Shown here in pieces: positions 8,636 to 16,243 of a stretch of 64,000 nt of DNA. A model generated the notes under the pieces. The model did no database searches and had not been told where the DNA came from. It saw only the letters and a program-made list of their open reading frames with translations. The first letter of the stretch is position 1. Each line of letters begins with the position of its first letter. The stretch is from contig OX044356.1 of NCBI GenBank assembly GCA_943846715.1, forward strand, positions 1,364,001-1,428,000, in the 5' to 3' direction. The position numbers were made by a program, and so were the translations under genes. The stretch comes from TMED14 sp002378565 (GTDB lineage Bacteria > Bacteroidota > Bacteroidia > Flavobacteriales > Schleiferiaceae).

Positions 8636-9732
8636 ACCTGCACAGTCAACAACAAAAAACCTGGGCTGAGTGGACCATGACCCCTGAACAGCCTCTGATC
8701 ATTGCCGGTCCCTGCAGCGCAGAGTCGGAAGATCAAGTGATGGCCATTGCCATCGATTTATGCAAATCTGGTCACGCATCCATTTACCGTGCTGGGGTTT
8801 GGAAGCCCCGCACACGACCTGGGGGCTTTGACGGCATGGGGAAGATTGCATTGGAGTGGCTGGTTAACATGCGAGAAGCTACTGGCATGCCCTTCATGAT
8901 TGAGGTGGCGAGCAAGGAGCATGTGGAAGCAGCCATCAACGCAGGGGTGGATGCCATTTGGATCGGTGCACGCACCACCGTGAACCCCTTTTATGTACAA
9001 GACATTGCACAAGCCATTCAAGGTCATGACATCCCCGTCATGGTCAAAAACCCCATCCATGCAGATGTAGGCCTGTGGTTAGGCGCCATTGAGCGATTGG
9101 AGAAAGTTGGATGCACTCAGATTGCTGCCGTGCATCGCGGGTTCTTTGACAGCCACAGCGCACCCTACCGCAATGACCCCAAATGGGAAATCAGCTTTGA
9201 GCTCAGGCGCCTTGCTCCTGACCTGCCAATCATCTGTGACCCCAGCCACATTGCGGGCAAGCGTAGCCTTGTTTCACAGGTTGCACAAACTGCCATGGAC
9301 GTTGGGATGGACGGTCTGATGGTGGAAGTGCATTCTGACCCAGACCATGCCCTGAGTGATGCGGCACAGCAACTCACTCCCTCCACATTCCACCACATGA
9401 TACAGTCCATCACCGATGAACGGCATCGCATCCAGCGTGATGTGGAGCCGATGATTGGCGATCAGCGCAAGGCTTTGGACAAGGTGGATGAAGCCATGGT
9501 CAAGCTCATGCGCGAGCGCATGGCCATCGTGGATGAGTTGTCTCAGATTAAAGCAGAGCACGGTGCTGGCATATTCCAAATGGATCGCTGGTTTGATATC
9601 CTGGCCAAACGAGGCGATCAAGCCGTGCAGTTAGGCCTAGATAAGGCCTACATCAAAGCCCTCTTTCAGACCGTGCACAAATACTCTGTGGAACATCAGA
9701 CCAAGGTCTATCAGAGCAAGCGAAAGGGATAA
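8632..9732 (+). CDS. DAHP synthase / chorismate mutase fusion
   Basis: 366-residue bifunctional enzyme. Residues about 15-265 are a type I DAHP synthase of the KDO8P-synthase-like (beta) class: IAGPCSAES, YRAGVWKPRTRPGGF, IGARTTVNPF, VMVKNPIHADVGLWLGAIE, AVHRGF and ICDPSHIAGKR. It condenses PEP and erythrose-4-phosphate in the first shikimate step. Residues about 270-360 are an AroQ chorismate mutase (RKALDKVDEAMVKLMRERM), which sends chorismate to prephenate and usually provides feedback control of the synthase. This fusion is standard in Bacteroidota. It overlaps rsmI by four bases. The downstream DNA changes abruptly to AT-rich. Confidence 0.93.
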   Translation: MNLHSQQQKTWAEWTMTPEQPLIIAGPCSAESEDQVMAIAIDLCKSGHASIYRAGVWKPRTRPGGFDGMGKIALEWLVNMREATGMPFMIEVASKEHVEAAINAGVDAIWIGARTTVNPFYVQDIAQAIQGHDIPVMVKNPIHADVGLWLGAIERLEKVGCTQIAAVHRGFFDSHSAPYRNDPKWEISFELRRLAPDLPIICDPSHIAGKRSLVSQVAQTAMDVGMDGLMVEVHSDPDHALSDAAQQLTPSTFHHMIQSITDERHRIQRDVEPMIGDQRKALDKVDEAMVKLMRERMAIVDELSQIKAEHGAGIFQMDRWFDILAKRGDQAVQLGLDKAYIKALFQTVHKYSVEHQTKVYQSKRKG

Positions 9733-10690
9733 TCAAGCGATGATGCTAGTAAAAACAAAGGATTTTTCCCCTTTTATGCAACAATCTACATAGGCAGTGG
9801 CATGATCGTGTCTTATTGTACTTTTTACAATTAACATTTTATGTCTACTTTTATTGAAATATATAAAAACAATAACATGAAAAGAAATTGCATTACAGCT
9901 TTACTTATTATCGCATCAACCTTCTCTTTTGCACAAAATATACCTGTAGATTTTGAGGCTAGCGGGTACGGAGCAAGCTGGACTTGGACTGTCTTTGAGA
10001 ACTCTACAAATCCTTCTTTACAAATTGTTGCAAACCCTGATCCTACAGGCTTAAATACCTCTTCAACTGTAGCTAGATTTATTGCTCTTCAAGCAGGAAA
10101 CCCCTGGGCAGGATGCGAAACAATGCACGGTTCAGATATTGGATCATTCAGCATTGACACTTCCAACAGCATTATCAGAATCATGGTTTGGAAAACCAAG
10201 ATTAGTGATGTAGGCATTAAATTGGTAACTTCTTCTGCTGCCTCATTAGGAGAAATTAAAGTAGCTAACACATTGATAAATCAGTGGGAGCAATTAACCT
10301 TCGATTTTTCTGCACATATTGGAGGCCTAGCTTACGATCAGTTAGTTGTATTTCCTGATTTTGTAGCTCGTTCGGCAAATGATACCATGTATTTTGATAA
10401 CGTATTTGGTGACGCTGCCTACTTAGGTGATGACGAAATATCAAGAAATACAACCACTGTTTTCCCAAACCCCACCAACGGCATTGTTACTGTTAAATCT
10501 GATTCGCGCATTGATTTAATAGCATTATATAGCATCGAAGGGAAATTACTTGTGCAAGCAAAAAATAGAACTACTTTGGATATGACAAGTTTTAAAAGTG
10601 GTGTGTATATTCTTCGTTCAATAGAAAATGGCATCCCCACTAATTATAGGATACTAAAGAACTAGCAATTATAAATCTAAAGGAATCGCC
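9733..10690. other. AT-rich island holding one T9SS gene
   Basis: Composition falls sharply between the DAHP synthase stop and recJ. By hand count, bases 10561-10620 have 17 G/C of 60 and 10441-10500 have 24, against 28 in 10921-10980 just inside recJ. Codon use is also A/T-ending (AAA, ATA, TTA), unlike the neighbours. Only one gene is present, and no transposase or integrase. An imperfect motif AAAGGA-N5-CCCCTT (9757-9773) and AAAGGA-N4-CCCCTT (10679-10694) sits near both edges. Acquisition by transfer is an inference. Confidence 0.6.
9877..10665 (+). CDS. Secreted T9SS type A protein, CBM-like
   Basis: 262 residues from ATG 9877 (MKRNCITALLIIASTFSFAQ, a clean signal peptide; an upstream ATG at 9841 would bury it). 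Residues about 20-175 form a beta-rich domain with GYGASWTWTVFEN, VANPDPTGLNTS, NPWAGCETMHGSDIG and KTKISDVGIKLVT. I recognise this pattern from the accessory carbohydrate-binding-like modules of flavobacterial GH16 laminarinase-type proteins, but no glycosidase domain is attached here. The C-terminal 70 residues are a T9SS type A domain (VFPNPTNGIVTVKS, then SGVYILRS). It is probably a cell-surface or released binding protein; the ligand is unknown. Low GC relative to neighbours. Confidence 0.8.
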   Translation: MKRNCITALLIIASTFSFAQNIPVDFEASGYGASWTWTVFENSTNPSLQIVANPDPTGLNTSSTVARFIALQAGNPWAGCETMHGSDIGSFSIDTSNSIIRIMVWKTKISDVGIKLVTSSAASLGEIKVANTLINQWEQLTFDFSAHIGGLAYDQLVVFPDFVARSANDTMYFDNVFGDAAYLGDDEISRNTTTVFPNPTNGIVTVKSDSRIDLIALYSIEGKLLVQAKNRTTLDMTSFKSGVYILRSIENGIPTNYRILKN

Positions 10691-10703
10691 CCTTAAAACC
10701 TGG

Positions 10704-12383
10704 TTGAAGCAAGCAAGCCCAGACCCTACTCATCTCGAAGCATTGGCCTCAGAATTGAGCGGGAACAGCGCATTGGCGACCTTCCTTTTGCAACACAACA
10801 TGCGGACCCTAGAGGATGTCAAGGGTTTTATCCATGGCACGCCGCTAGCGCAAGTCAACCCTTTGCTCATGGCAGACATGGACAAGGCTTCCCTGAGATT
10901 GGCCAAGGCCAGGGAAAACAAGGAACATGTCATGCTTTTTGGCGATTACGATGTGGATGGAACTACGGCCGTTTCTGTAGGCAAGATTGCGTTGGAGCAG
11001 GGCGGGTGGAGCCTATCCACTTACATCCCTGATCGCTACACTGAGGGTTATGGTCTATCCCAGCAAGGCATCGATGCGGCATTGGAACGCGGGGCCACCT
11101 TGATGATTACCCTAGACTGTGGCATCAAGGCACATGACTTGATTGGCCAAGCCCAATCGAAAGGCATTGATGTCATTGTGACCGATCACCATCAACCCGG
11201 CAAGGAACTGCCGCCGGCCTTTGCCGTGGTTGATCCCATGAGGAACGATTGTGAGTACCCTGAAAAAAGCTTGAGCGGCTGTGGCGTAGGGTACATGCTG
11301 TGGAGATCTACTTACGCAAAGGCAGGTCTCGACCCACATGATTTAGATGAGCTGCTGGATCTGGTGGCCGTGAGCATTGGCGCCGACATGGTGCCCATCC
11401 TTGGACTCAATCGGTGGATGGTTAGGCAAGGCTTGCAAAGGATTAACGAGCGATCTCGGGCCTCCCTGCAAGCGCTGCTACAAGGCAGGCTCGACAAGGG
11501 ACCTGTCAACCTACAAGACGTGGTGTTCTCTATCGGTCCGCGCATCAATGCAGCTGGCAGGATGCACCATGGTCATTTGGCTGTGGATTTACTTTGCACC
11601 CCAAACCCTCAGCTCCTGAAAGATTTGGGGCAAAACATTGAGGCCTTCAATGCGCAGCGACGCTTGACAGAACAACAGGTGCTTGATGAGGCCCTAACCA
11701 TGGCTGAATCATTCATAGATGATGTGGCTTTGGTGCTCTGCAAAAAAGGCTGGCACAAAGGGGTATTAGGGATTGTGGCACAGCGGCTTGTTCAGGCCTT
11801 CCATAAGCCTGTTGTGGTGCTTACTGAACACGAAGGTGTGCTGGCTGGCAGCGCAAGGACTGCTGATGGGCTGGACCTATACCAAGCCCTGGATGACAGT
11901 TCATCGCATTTGACACAGTTTGGTGGCCATCGGGCTGCTGCGGGGATGACCTTGCTTCCTAAAAACCTTCTAGCATTCAGGCAGGCATTCAATGAAGCGG
12001 CTGATCATTTATGGCCGGAAGCGAAGCGTCAACCCTCACTTCGCATTGATGCCTTGTTGTCCGTGAAGGAGTTAAGCGTAGAGCTTTGTACCTTATTGGA
12101 ACGCTTGGAGCCATTTGGCATGGGCTTCCCCAGTCCCTTGTGGGGGCTGCGAAATGTGCGATTACAAAACATCAGTAAACCCGGCCAAGGCAAGCATCTC
12201 AAGGCAGATGTGGTTGATCCTCAAACCGGCGATCGCGTGTCAGGTATTGGTTTTAACATGGGGCATCTCCCATGGATTGAGCAGGCAGTTGATGTGGCCG
12301 TTCACCTGGAATGGAATCACTTCCGGGGCAGTCAAACGCGACAGCTTCGATTCGTAGATTTGCAGCCACATGGGCAAGGATAA
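10704..12383 (+). CDS. recJ: Single-stranded-DNA exonuclease RecJ
   Basis: 559-residue DHH/DHHA1 5'-to-3' ssDNA exonuclease used in recombination and mismatch repair. DHH motifs are intact: LFGDYDVDGTTAV (about residue 79), LDCGIKA, VIVTDHHQPG, and the DHHA1 segment GGHRAAAGMTL, followed by an OB-type C-terminus. No in-frame ATG exists at the 5' end. TTG 10704 is the nearest plausible start, yet recognisable RecJ-like sequence (the W of KTW just before it) extends a few codons upstream into the AT-rich boundary. The native start may therefore have been lost or replaced. It overlaps trmB by 14 bases. Family call secure; start uncertain. Confidence 0.92.
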   Translation: MKQASPDPTHLEALASELSGNSALATFLLQHNMRTLEDVKGFIHGTPLAQVNPLLMADMDKASLRLAKARENKEHVMLFGDYDVDGTTAVSVGKIALEQGGWSLSTYIPDRYTEGYGLSQQGIDAALERGATLMITLDCGIKAHDLIGQAQSKGIDVIVTDHHQPGKELPPAFAVVDPMRNDCEYPEKSLSGCGVGYMLWRSTYAKAGLDPHDLDELLDLVAVSIGADMVPILGLNRWMVRQGLQRINERSRASLQALLQGRLDKGPVNLQDVVFSIGPRINAAGRMHHGHLAVDLLCTPNPQLLKDLGQNIEAFNAQRRLTEQQVLDEALTMAESFIDDVALVLCKKGWHKGVLGIVAQRLVQAFHKPVVVLTEHEGVLAGSARTADGLDLYQALDDSSSHLTQFGGHRAAAGMTLLPKNLLAFRQAFNEAADHLWPEAKRQPSLRIDALLSVKELSVELCTLLERLEPFGMGFPSPLWGLRNVRLQNISKPGQGKHLKADVVDPQTGDRVSGIGFNMGHLPWIEQAVDVAVHLEWNHFRGSQTRQLRFVDLQPHGQG

Positions 12384-13053
12384 ACTCAGGAAATTCAAAG
12401 CCATCGATGGCTACAAGCATGTACTTCAACCAAGCGTGGATGAGGTCCGGGAAGGATTTCACATGCGAGGCAAGTGGAACACTGACTTTTTCCCCAGCAA
12501 TCAACCCTTGGTCCTTGAGCTTGGCTGTGGTGGTGGCGAGTACACCGTGGTTTTAGCGCAGCGTGATCCCAAGAAAAACTTCCTAGGCATGGATATCAAG
12601 GGTGCACGACTATGGAAAGGTGCAAGCCAGTCCAAGGAAGAGAATTTAACCAATGTGGGATTCCTTCGCACACGCATTGAGTGGGTTGAGCAATGTTTTG
12701 CTCCCGGTGAGGTTGATGAAATATGGATCACTTTCCCCGACCCGCAAATCAAGTTTCAGCGGCGTAAACACCGCATGATTAACCCCGATTTCCTTGCCAT
12801 TTATCAGCGGGTTCTCAAACCAGGGGGATGCATTCATCTCAAGTCAGACTCTGAGTTTTTGCATGGCTATTTGCATGGCCTTATCAGCAGCATGGGCTTG
12901 ACGATTCATGAGACCTACCACGATGTGTACGATCAAATCCTTGAGCAGCCCATGCATGAGGCTTTAGCATGCAAGACCTTCTATGAAAAGATGTGGCTTG
13001 ACCAGGGCAAGGCCATCACCTACCTGAAATTCAGTTTCCCACTGGCCAATTGA
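12370..13053 (+). CDS. trmB: tRNA (guanine-46-N7)-methyltransferase
   Basis: 227-residue class I SAM methyltransferase making m7G46 in the tRNA variable loop. SAM-binding VLELGCGGGEYTVVLA (about residues 48-63), FLGMDIKGARLW, and the TrmB signature ITFPDPQIKFQRRKHRM followed by LKPGGCIHLKSDS are visible. The final Lys-rich recognition tail is short, but length is within the family range. The start overlaps the recJ end by 14 bases, which suggests one transcript. Confidence 0.95.
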   Translation: MGKDKLRKFKAIDGYKHVLQPSVDEVREGFHMRGKWNTDFFPSNQPLVLELGCGGGEYTVVLAQRDPKKNFLGMDIKGARLWKGASQSKEENLTNVGFLRTRIEWVEQCFAPGEVDEIWITFPDPQIKFQRRKHRMINPDFLAIYQRVLKPGGCIHLKSDSEFLHGYLHGLISSMGLTIHETYHDVYDQILEQPMHEALACKTFYEKMWLDQGKAITYLKFSFPLAN

Positions 13054-13079
13054 TGCCTTTCCTTGCATAACTTGACATC

Positions 13080-13436
13080 ATGCCACTTCCAAAGGACTTT
13101 TACGATCGCGTCTATGACATTGTGCGCCAGATTCCATCAGGCAAAGTAGCCAGCTATGGCGCCATTGCAAGAGCAGTGGGTGCTGCTGGGGCAGCTAGAA
13201 CTGTTGGCTACGCCATGAATGCTAGCCATGGCAAAGGTGGCATTCCAGCCCATCGTGTGGTGAACCGCCTTGGCTTGCTTTCAGGTAAGGCCCATTTCCC
13301 AGGCATCAATGCCATGGAGCAGATGCTTGAAGCGGAAGGTGTTGTTATCAAAAATGATCAAGTTCAAGACTTTGACAGGCACCATTGGGACCCCGTGAAA
13401 GAGCTGGGCATTGACCTTGATGACATAGGCCTATGA
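13080..13436 (+). CDS. Alkyltransferase-like protein (ATL)
   Basis: 118 residues matching the DNA-binding domain of O6-methylguanine-DNA methyltransferase: FYDRVYDIVRQIPSGKVASYGAIARAVG, then ARTVGYAMNAS. The reactive PCHRV motif reads PAHRV (about residues 59-63), so the acceptor cysteine is replaced by alanine. Such alkyltransferase-like proteins bind O6-alkylguanine and flag it for nucleotide excision repair instead of repairing it directly. It starts 26 bases after trmB and overlaps the YjbR-like gene by ATGA. The DNA-damage role is inferred from the family. Confidence 0.88.
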   Translation: MPLPKDFYDRVYDIVRQIPSGKVASYGAIARAVGAAGAARTVGYAMNASHGKGGIPAHRVVNRLGLLSGKAHFPGINAMEQMLEAEGVVIKNDQVQDFDRHHWDPVKELGIDLDDIGL

Positions 13437-13789
13437 CGCAGGATGAAGCCATCTCCTATTGTGAATCTCTGCCCCAATCTGAGGCTAGCTTCCCTTTCGA
13501 CGAAACCACCCTTGTTTTCAAAGTGGCCAATAAACTGTTTGCGATATTTGGCATAAATGGCGAGAATCGGATGACCTTGAAGTTTGATCCCGATGAGCTG
13601 GAACAACTCAAAGAGTCTGAAGCCTGCATCACCCGAACCCGTTACCTCAGCGCCCGGCATTGGGCATCTGTGACAATCAATGAGCTGGACAACACCCATA
13701 CAGGTTTTGCATGGATCAACGATTCCTACAACCTCGTTATTCTTACATTGCCTAAGAAAATTCAATCTAACTACCCCCTTCTGTCATGA
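13433..13789 (+). CDS. MmcQ/YjbR-family protein
   Basis: 118 residues of the MmcQ/YjbR (CyaY-like fold) family: PQSEASFPFDETTLVFKVANKLFAIFG, MTLKFDPDELEQL, then YLSARHWASVTINE. These small proteins are proposed DNA-binding proteins with no defined biochemical role. It is sandwiched by four-base ATGA overlaps between the alkyltransferase-like gene and the DUF502 gene, so translation of the three is probably coupled. Confidence 0.85.
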   Translation: MTQDEAISYCESLPQSEASFPFDETTLVFKVANKLFAIFGINGENRMTLKFDPDELEQLKESEACITRTRYLSARHWASVTINELDNTHTGFAWINDSYNLVILTLPKKIQSNYPLLS

Positions 13790-14331
13790 CCAAACGCCTG
13801 CTTGCCTACTTCCTTCAAGGGTTGATCTACGTCACGCCAATTGCCATCACGGTTTATGCTGTCATCAGCCTTCTCAGCGGACTTGATAGCATCATCCCCA
13901 CTGACATCCCCGGCCTGGGTTTCGTCATCCTGATTTCTGGCATCACAGCCATTGGATTCATTGGTGAGTATGCCCTTAAACTGCGGATTGTCACCTTGAT
14001 GGATCGCTTACTTGAACGCATGCCCCTGGTGAAAATCCTATACTCCTCGGTCAAGGACTTGATGAAGTCTCTCACTGGCAAAAAGAAGGGCTTTGACGCA
14101 CCTGTTCTTCTCAAGCTATCGCCAGATCATGAAGTGAGGCGTGTGGGTTTTATCACCGATGAGCAGCTCAGCTCCTTGGGGAGCCCATCCAAAGATCTTG
14201 TGGCTGTTTATGTTCCACATAGCCTGGCCATATCTGGTCAACTATTCATGGTTCCGAAGGAGTATGTGGAGCCACTCGATGCATCATCTGCTGATGTGAT
14301 GAAATACATCATTGCAGGCGGGGTGGCTTGA
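13786..14331 (+). CDS. DUF502-family membrane protein
   Basis: 181 residues with two N-terminal membrane helices (about 7-29 and 43-63) and a soluble C-terminal domain. LLAYFLQGLIYVTPIAITVY, IPGLGFVILI, LVKILYSSVKDLMKSL and VAVYVPHSLAISGQLFMVP are the DUF502 hallmarks. The family is widespread in bacteria and plants (COV-like) with no agreed function; a membrane trafficking or envelope role is only suggested. Last gene of the recJ-trmB-ATL-YjbR-DUF502 run, ending before a bidirectional terminator. Confidence 0.87.
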   Translation: MTKRLLAYFLQGLIYVTPIAITVYAVISLLSGLDSIIPTDIPGLGFVILISGITAIGFIGEYALKLRIVTLMDRLLERMPLVKILYSSVKDLMKSLTGKKKGFDAPVLLKLSPDHEVRRVGFITDEQLSSLGSPSKDLVAVYVPHSLAISGQLFMVPKEYVEPLDASSADVMKYIIAGGVA

Positions 14332-14407
14332 CCAAAAACTTTCTTGCAACTGATTGACTTATAGCAGATTGTATAGTTAGGATCATTACCCTTCCTCTCC
14401 AAAACCA

Positions 14408-14436
14408 AAAAGCAGCGCAATGCGCTGCTTTTTTGT
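14408..14436. terminator. Bidirectional Rho-independent terminator
   Basis: Near-perfect palindrome AGCAGCGCA (14411-14419) / TGCGCTGCT (14421-14429) flanked by A-runs on the left and T-runs on the right. It can stop the plus-strand DUF502 operon and the minus-strand tRNA-Ser transcript, whose 3' end is 4 bases away. Confidence 0.85.
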
Positions 14437-14439
14437 TGC

Positions 14440-14525
14440 GGAGAGAGGGGGATTCGAACCCCCGATAGAGTTGCCCCTATACCAGCTTTCCAGGCGGGCC
14501 CTTTCAACCACTCAGGCACCTCTCC
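14440..14525 (-). tRNA. tRNA-Ser (anticodon GGA)
   Basis: 86-nt class II tRNA. The acceptor stem GGAGAGG pairs with TCTCTCC (last pair G-T). D-arm, a long variable arm (TATAGGGGCAACTCTATC) and T-arm GGGGGTTCGAATCCCCC are clear. The anticodon loop CTGGAAA gives GGA, reading UCC/UCU. No CCA is encoded, so the tail must be added. The anticodon stem CCCGC / GCTGG carries an internal C-T mismatch, which is unusual. Confidence 0.93.
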
Positions 14526-14533
14526 AAGGGCGG

Positions 14534-14541
14534 CAAATATA
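14534..14541 (-). promoter_or_regulatory. Candidate -7 element of tRNA-Ser
   Basis: On the minus strand this reads TATATTTG, a perfect match to the Bacteroidota -7 consensus TAnnTTTG. It lies 8 bases upstream of the mature tRNA 5' end, the spacing expected for initiation almost at the tRNA. I found no TTG at the ideal -33 distance. Confidence 0.5.
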
Positions 14542-14621
14542 CTCACAAAAGCCTGATAGGGAAGCGTCAAATTGGGGCATTCAATAGTCATGTGATGCAT
14601 TGCGTTGCCGTAAATTGTGGC

Positions 14622-15200
14622 ATGGATAATACCAAACTCATCAAAGACAGCTGGGGTAAAGCCCTACCAATCTCAGCATACTTTGAAGACCTGTTGGCTG
14701 CTGTTCCTCACGAAGGCAACCCCTACGATCAACACATTCCCATCAATCAACAACGAGTCAAACGGCTTGTTTCACGAATCAAGCTTACTGCTGAGACTGA
14801 GTCCGCTGCCATCCAAGCAACAGATAAAACCAAATGGCTTATTTTGACTGAGCATTGGTGTGGCGATAGTGCGCAAATTGTACCAGTCCAGGCTGCCATT
14901 GTTGCGGCAAGTCGTGGCCGCATCGAGGCCCGGGTATTGTTCAGAGATGAAAACCTTGAACTGATGGACCAATTCCTGACCAATGGTGGCAGAAGCATTC
15001 CTAAAACCATCCTACTGGATGATGCATTCACAGTGAGGGGCTCATGGGGTCCTCGGCCAGAAGAAGCTGCAGACCTTGTCAAGCGAATCAAATCTGATCC
15101 CGCCATTGCACACACCTATTCTCTCGAACTCCACAAATGGTACGCAAAGGATCGGCAAATTGCCATCCAAAAATCCATCGTGAAATCGCTATTTATTTGA
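14622..15200 (+). CDS. Thioredoxin-family protein
   Basis: 192 residues from ATG 14622. Upstream in-frame ATGs at 14592 and 14595 add only a poor leader, and no signal peptide is present. The core KWLILTEHWCGDSAQIVPVQAAIV matches the Thioredoxin_9 type, where the usual CxxC is C-G-D-S, so only the first cysteine is kept. Later GGRSIPKTILLDD supplies the cis-Pro region. It is likely cytoplasmic. A monothiol redox or thiol-peroxidase-partner role is possible but unproven. Monocistronic, ending convergently with ansA two bases away. Confidence 0.85.
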   Translation: MDNTKLIKDSWGKALPISAYFEDLLAAVPHEGNPYDQHIPINQQRVKRLVSRIKLTAETESAAIQATDKTKWLILTEHWCGDSAQIVPVQAAIVAASRGRIEARVLFRDENLELMDQFLTNGGRSIPKTILLDDAFTVRGSWGPRPEEAADLVKRIKSDPAIAHTYSLELHKWYAKDRQIAIQKSIVKSLFI

Positions 15201-15202
15201 AG

Positions 15203-16243
15203 CTAGTCAACCTTCAAAGCCTTCCGCTCCCCGCAGAGGTTGTCAAGGAAACTTTCCTTGAACTTTTTGTTGTCAAGCCCTTGGCCTAAAAGCCACATGG
15301 TCTTCACTAAGGTGGCCTCCAAGGTCATGTCGCCTGCTGAAAGCACACCGGATTGTCGCATCATGTCAGACGCAGCATAATCTGGTTGAGACACGCCGCC
15401 ATTTTTGCACTGAGAGGCGTTGATTAAAATCAACCCATTATCCTGCGCTTCACGCAAAAGCTGGTTGAACCAGGGCTGATTGGGGGCATTCCCTGACCCA
15501 TAGGTTAGCATGACGATAGCCTTGCGCTTGGCACCAGAAAACGCTGCACGCACAATGTCTTCATCCATGCCGGGAAACAGGGTGAGCACAGCCACTTTGG
15601 GGTTGGTCTTTGTGGCTAAAGAAAACGCCTTCCCGACGCATGCTGCCTGGCCATTCTGAATCAAGGCATCCTTGTCAACATGCAAGCTCACCCCTGCAAT
15701 GGCTAGTGGTTCCCAGTTAGGGCTATCAAAGGCATCAAAGGCCTGAGAGGACTTCTTGTAAACCCTGTTACCGCGGTAAAGCTTGTTCTCAAAATACACC
15801 GACACCTCTTGGATGGTTGCTTCGTTATCAGCCTGAAGCTGAGCCAGCTCCAATGCCGTCATCAAATTTTCTCTGGCATCTGATCTCAACACCCCAATGG
15901 GCAGTTGGCTTCCGGTGAGAATGACTGGCTTACCCAGACCCATCAACATGAAGCTCAATGCACTGGCTGTGTAGGCCATGGTGTCTGTCCCGTGCAGGAT
16001 CACAAACCCCTGGTAATCTTTGGATCTGGATGAAATGGCCTCAGCAAGCAATGCCCAATGTGCTGGCTGAAAATTGCTGCTATCCATCGGATCCCAAAGC
16101 TCCAACATGTCCACATTGGCTTCCAATCGTTGGACCTCTGGCACCCGAGAGAGCAAGGCGTCAAAGTCAAATGGGCGAAGTGATCCTTCGTCATTTTGCA
16201 CCATCCCAACCGTGCCTCCGGTGTATATCAACAGCAGATTCAT
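15203..16243 (-). CDS. ansA: L-asparaginase, type I
   Basis: 346-residue asparaginase that hydrolyses asparagine to aspartate and ammonia. Both catalytic threonine regions are visible: LIYTGGTVGMVQ (residue about 8-12) and VILHGTDTMAYTASAL (about 84-90), with SDARENLMTAL following. There is no signal peptide, which fits the cytoplasmic type I class, as does the ILTGSQLPIGVLRSDA segment. It overlaps the TatD gene by four bases and is the last gene of a minus-strand run that begins upstream of sucA. Confidence 0.94.
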   Translation of the reverse strand: MNLLLIYTGGTVGMVQNDEGSLRPFDFDALLSRVPEVQRLEANVDMLELWDPMDSSNFQPAHWALLAEAISSRSKDYQGFVILHGTDTMAYTASALSFMLMGLGKPVILTGSQLPIGVLRSDARENLMTALELAQLQADNEATIQEVSVYFENKLYRGNRVYKKSSQAFDAFDSPNWEPLAIAGVSLHVDKDALIQNGQAACVGKAFSLATKTNPKVAVLTLFPGMDEDIVRAAFSGAKRKAIVMLTYGSGNAPNQPWFNQLLREAQDNGLILINASQCKNGGVSQPDYAASDMMRQSGVLSAGDMTLEATLVKTMWLLGQGLDNKKFKESFLDNLCGERKALKVD

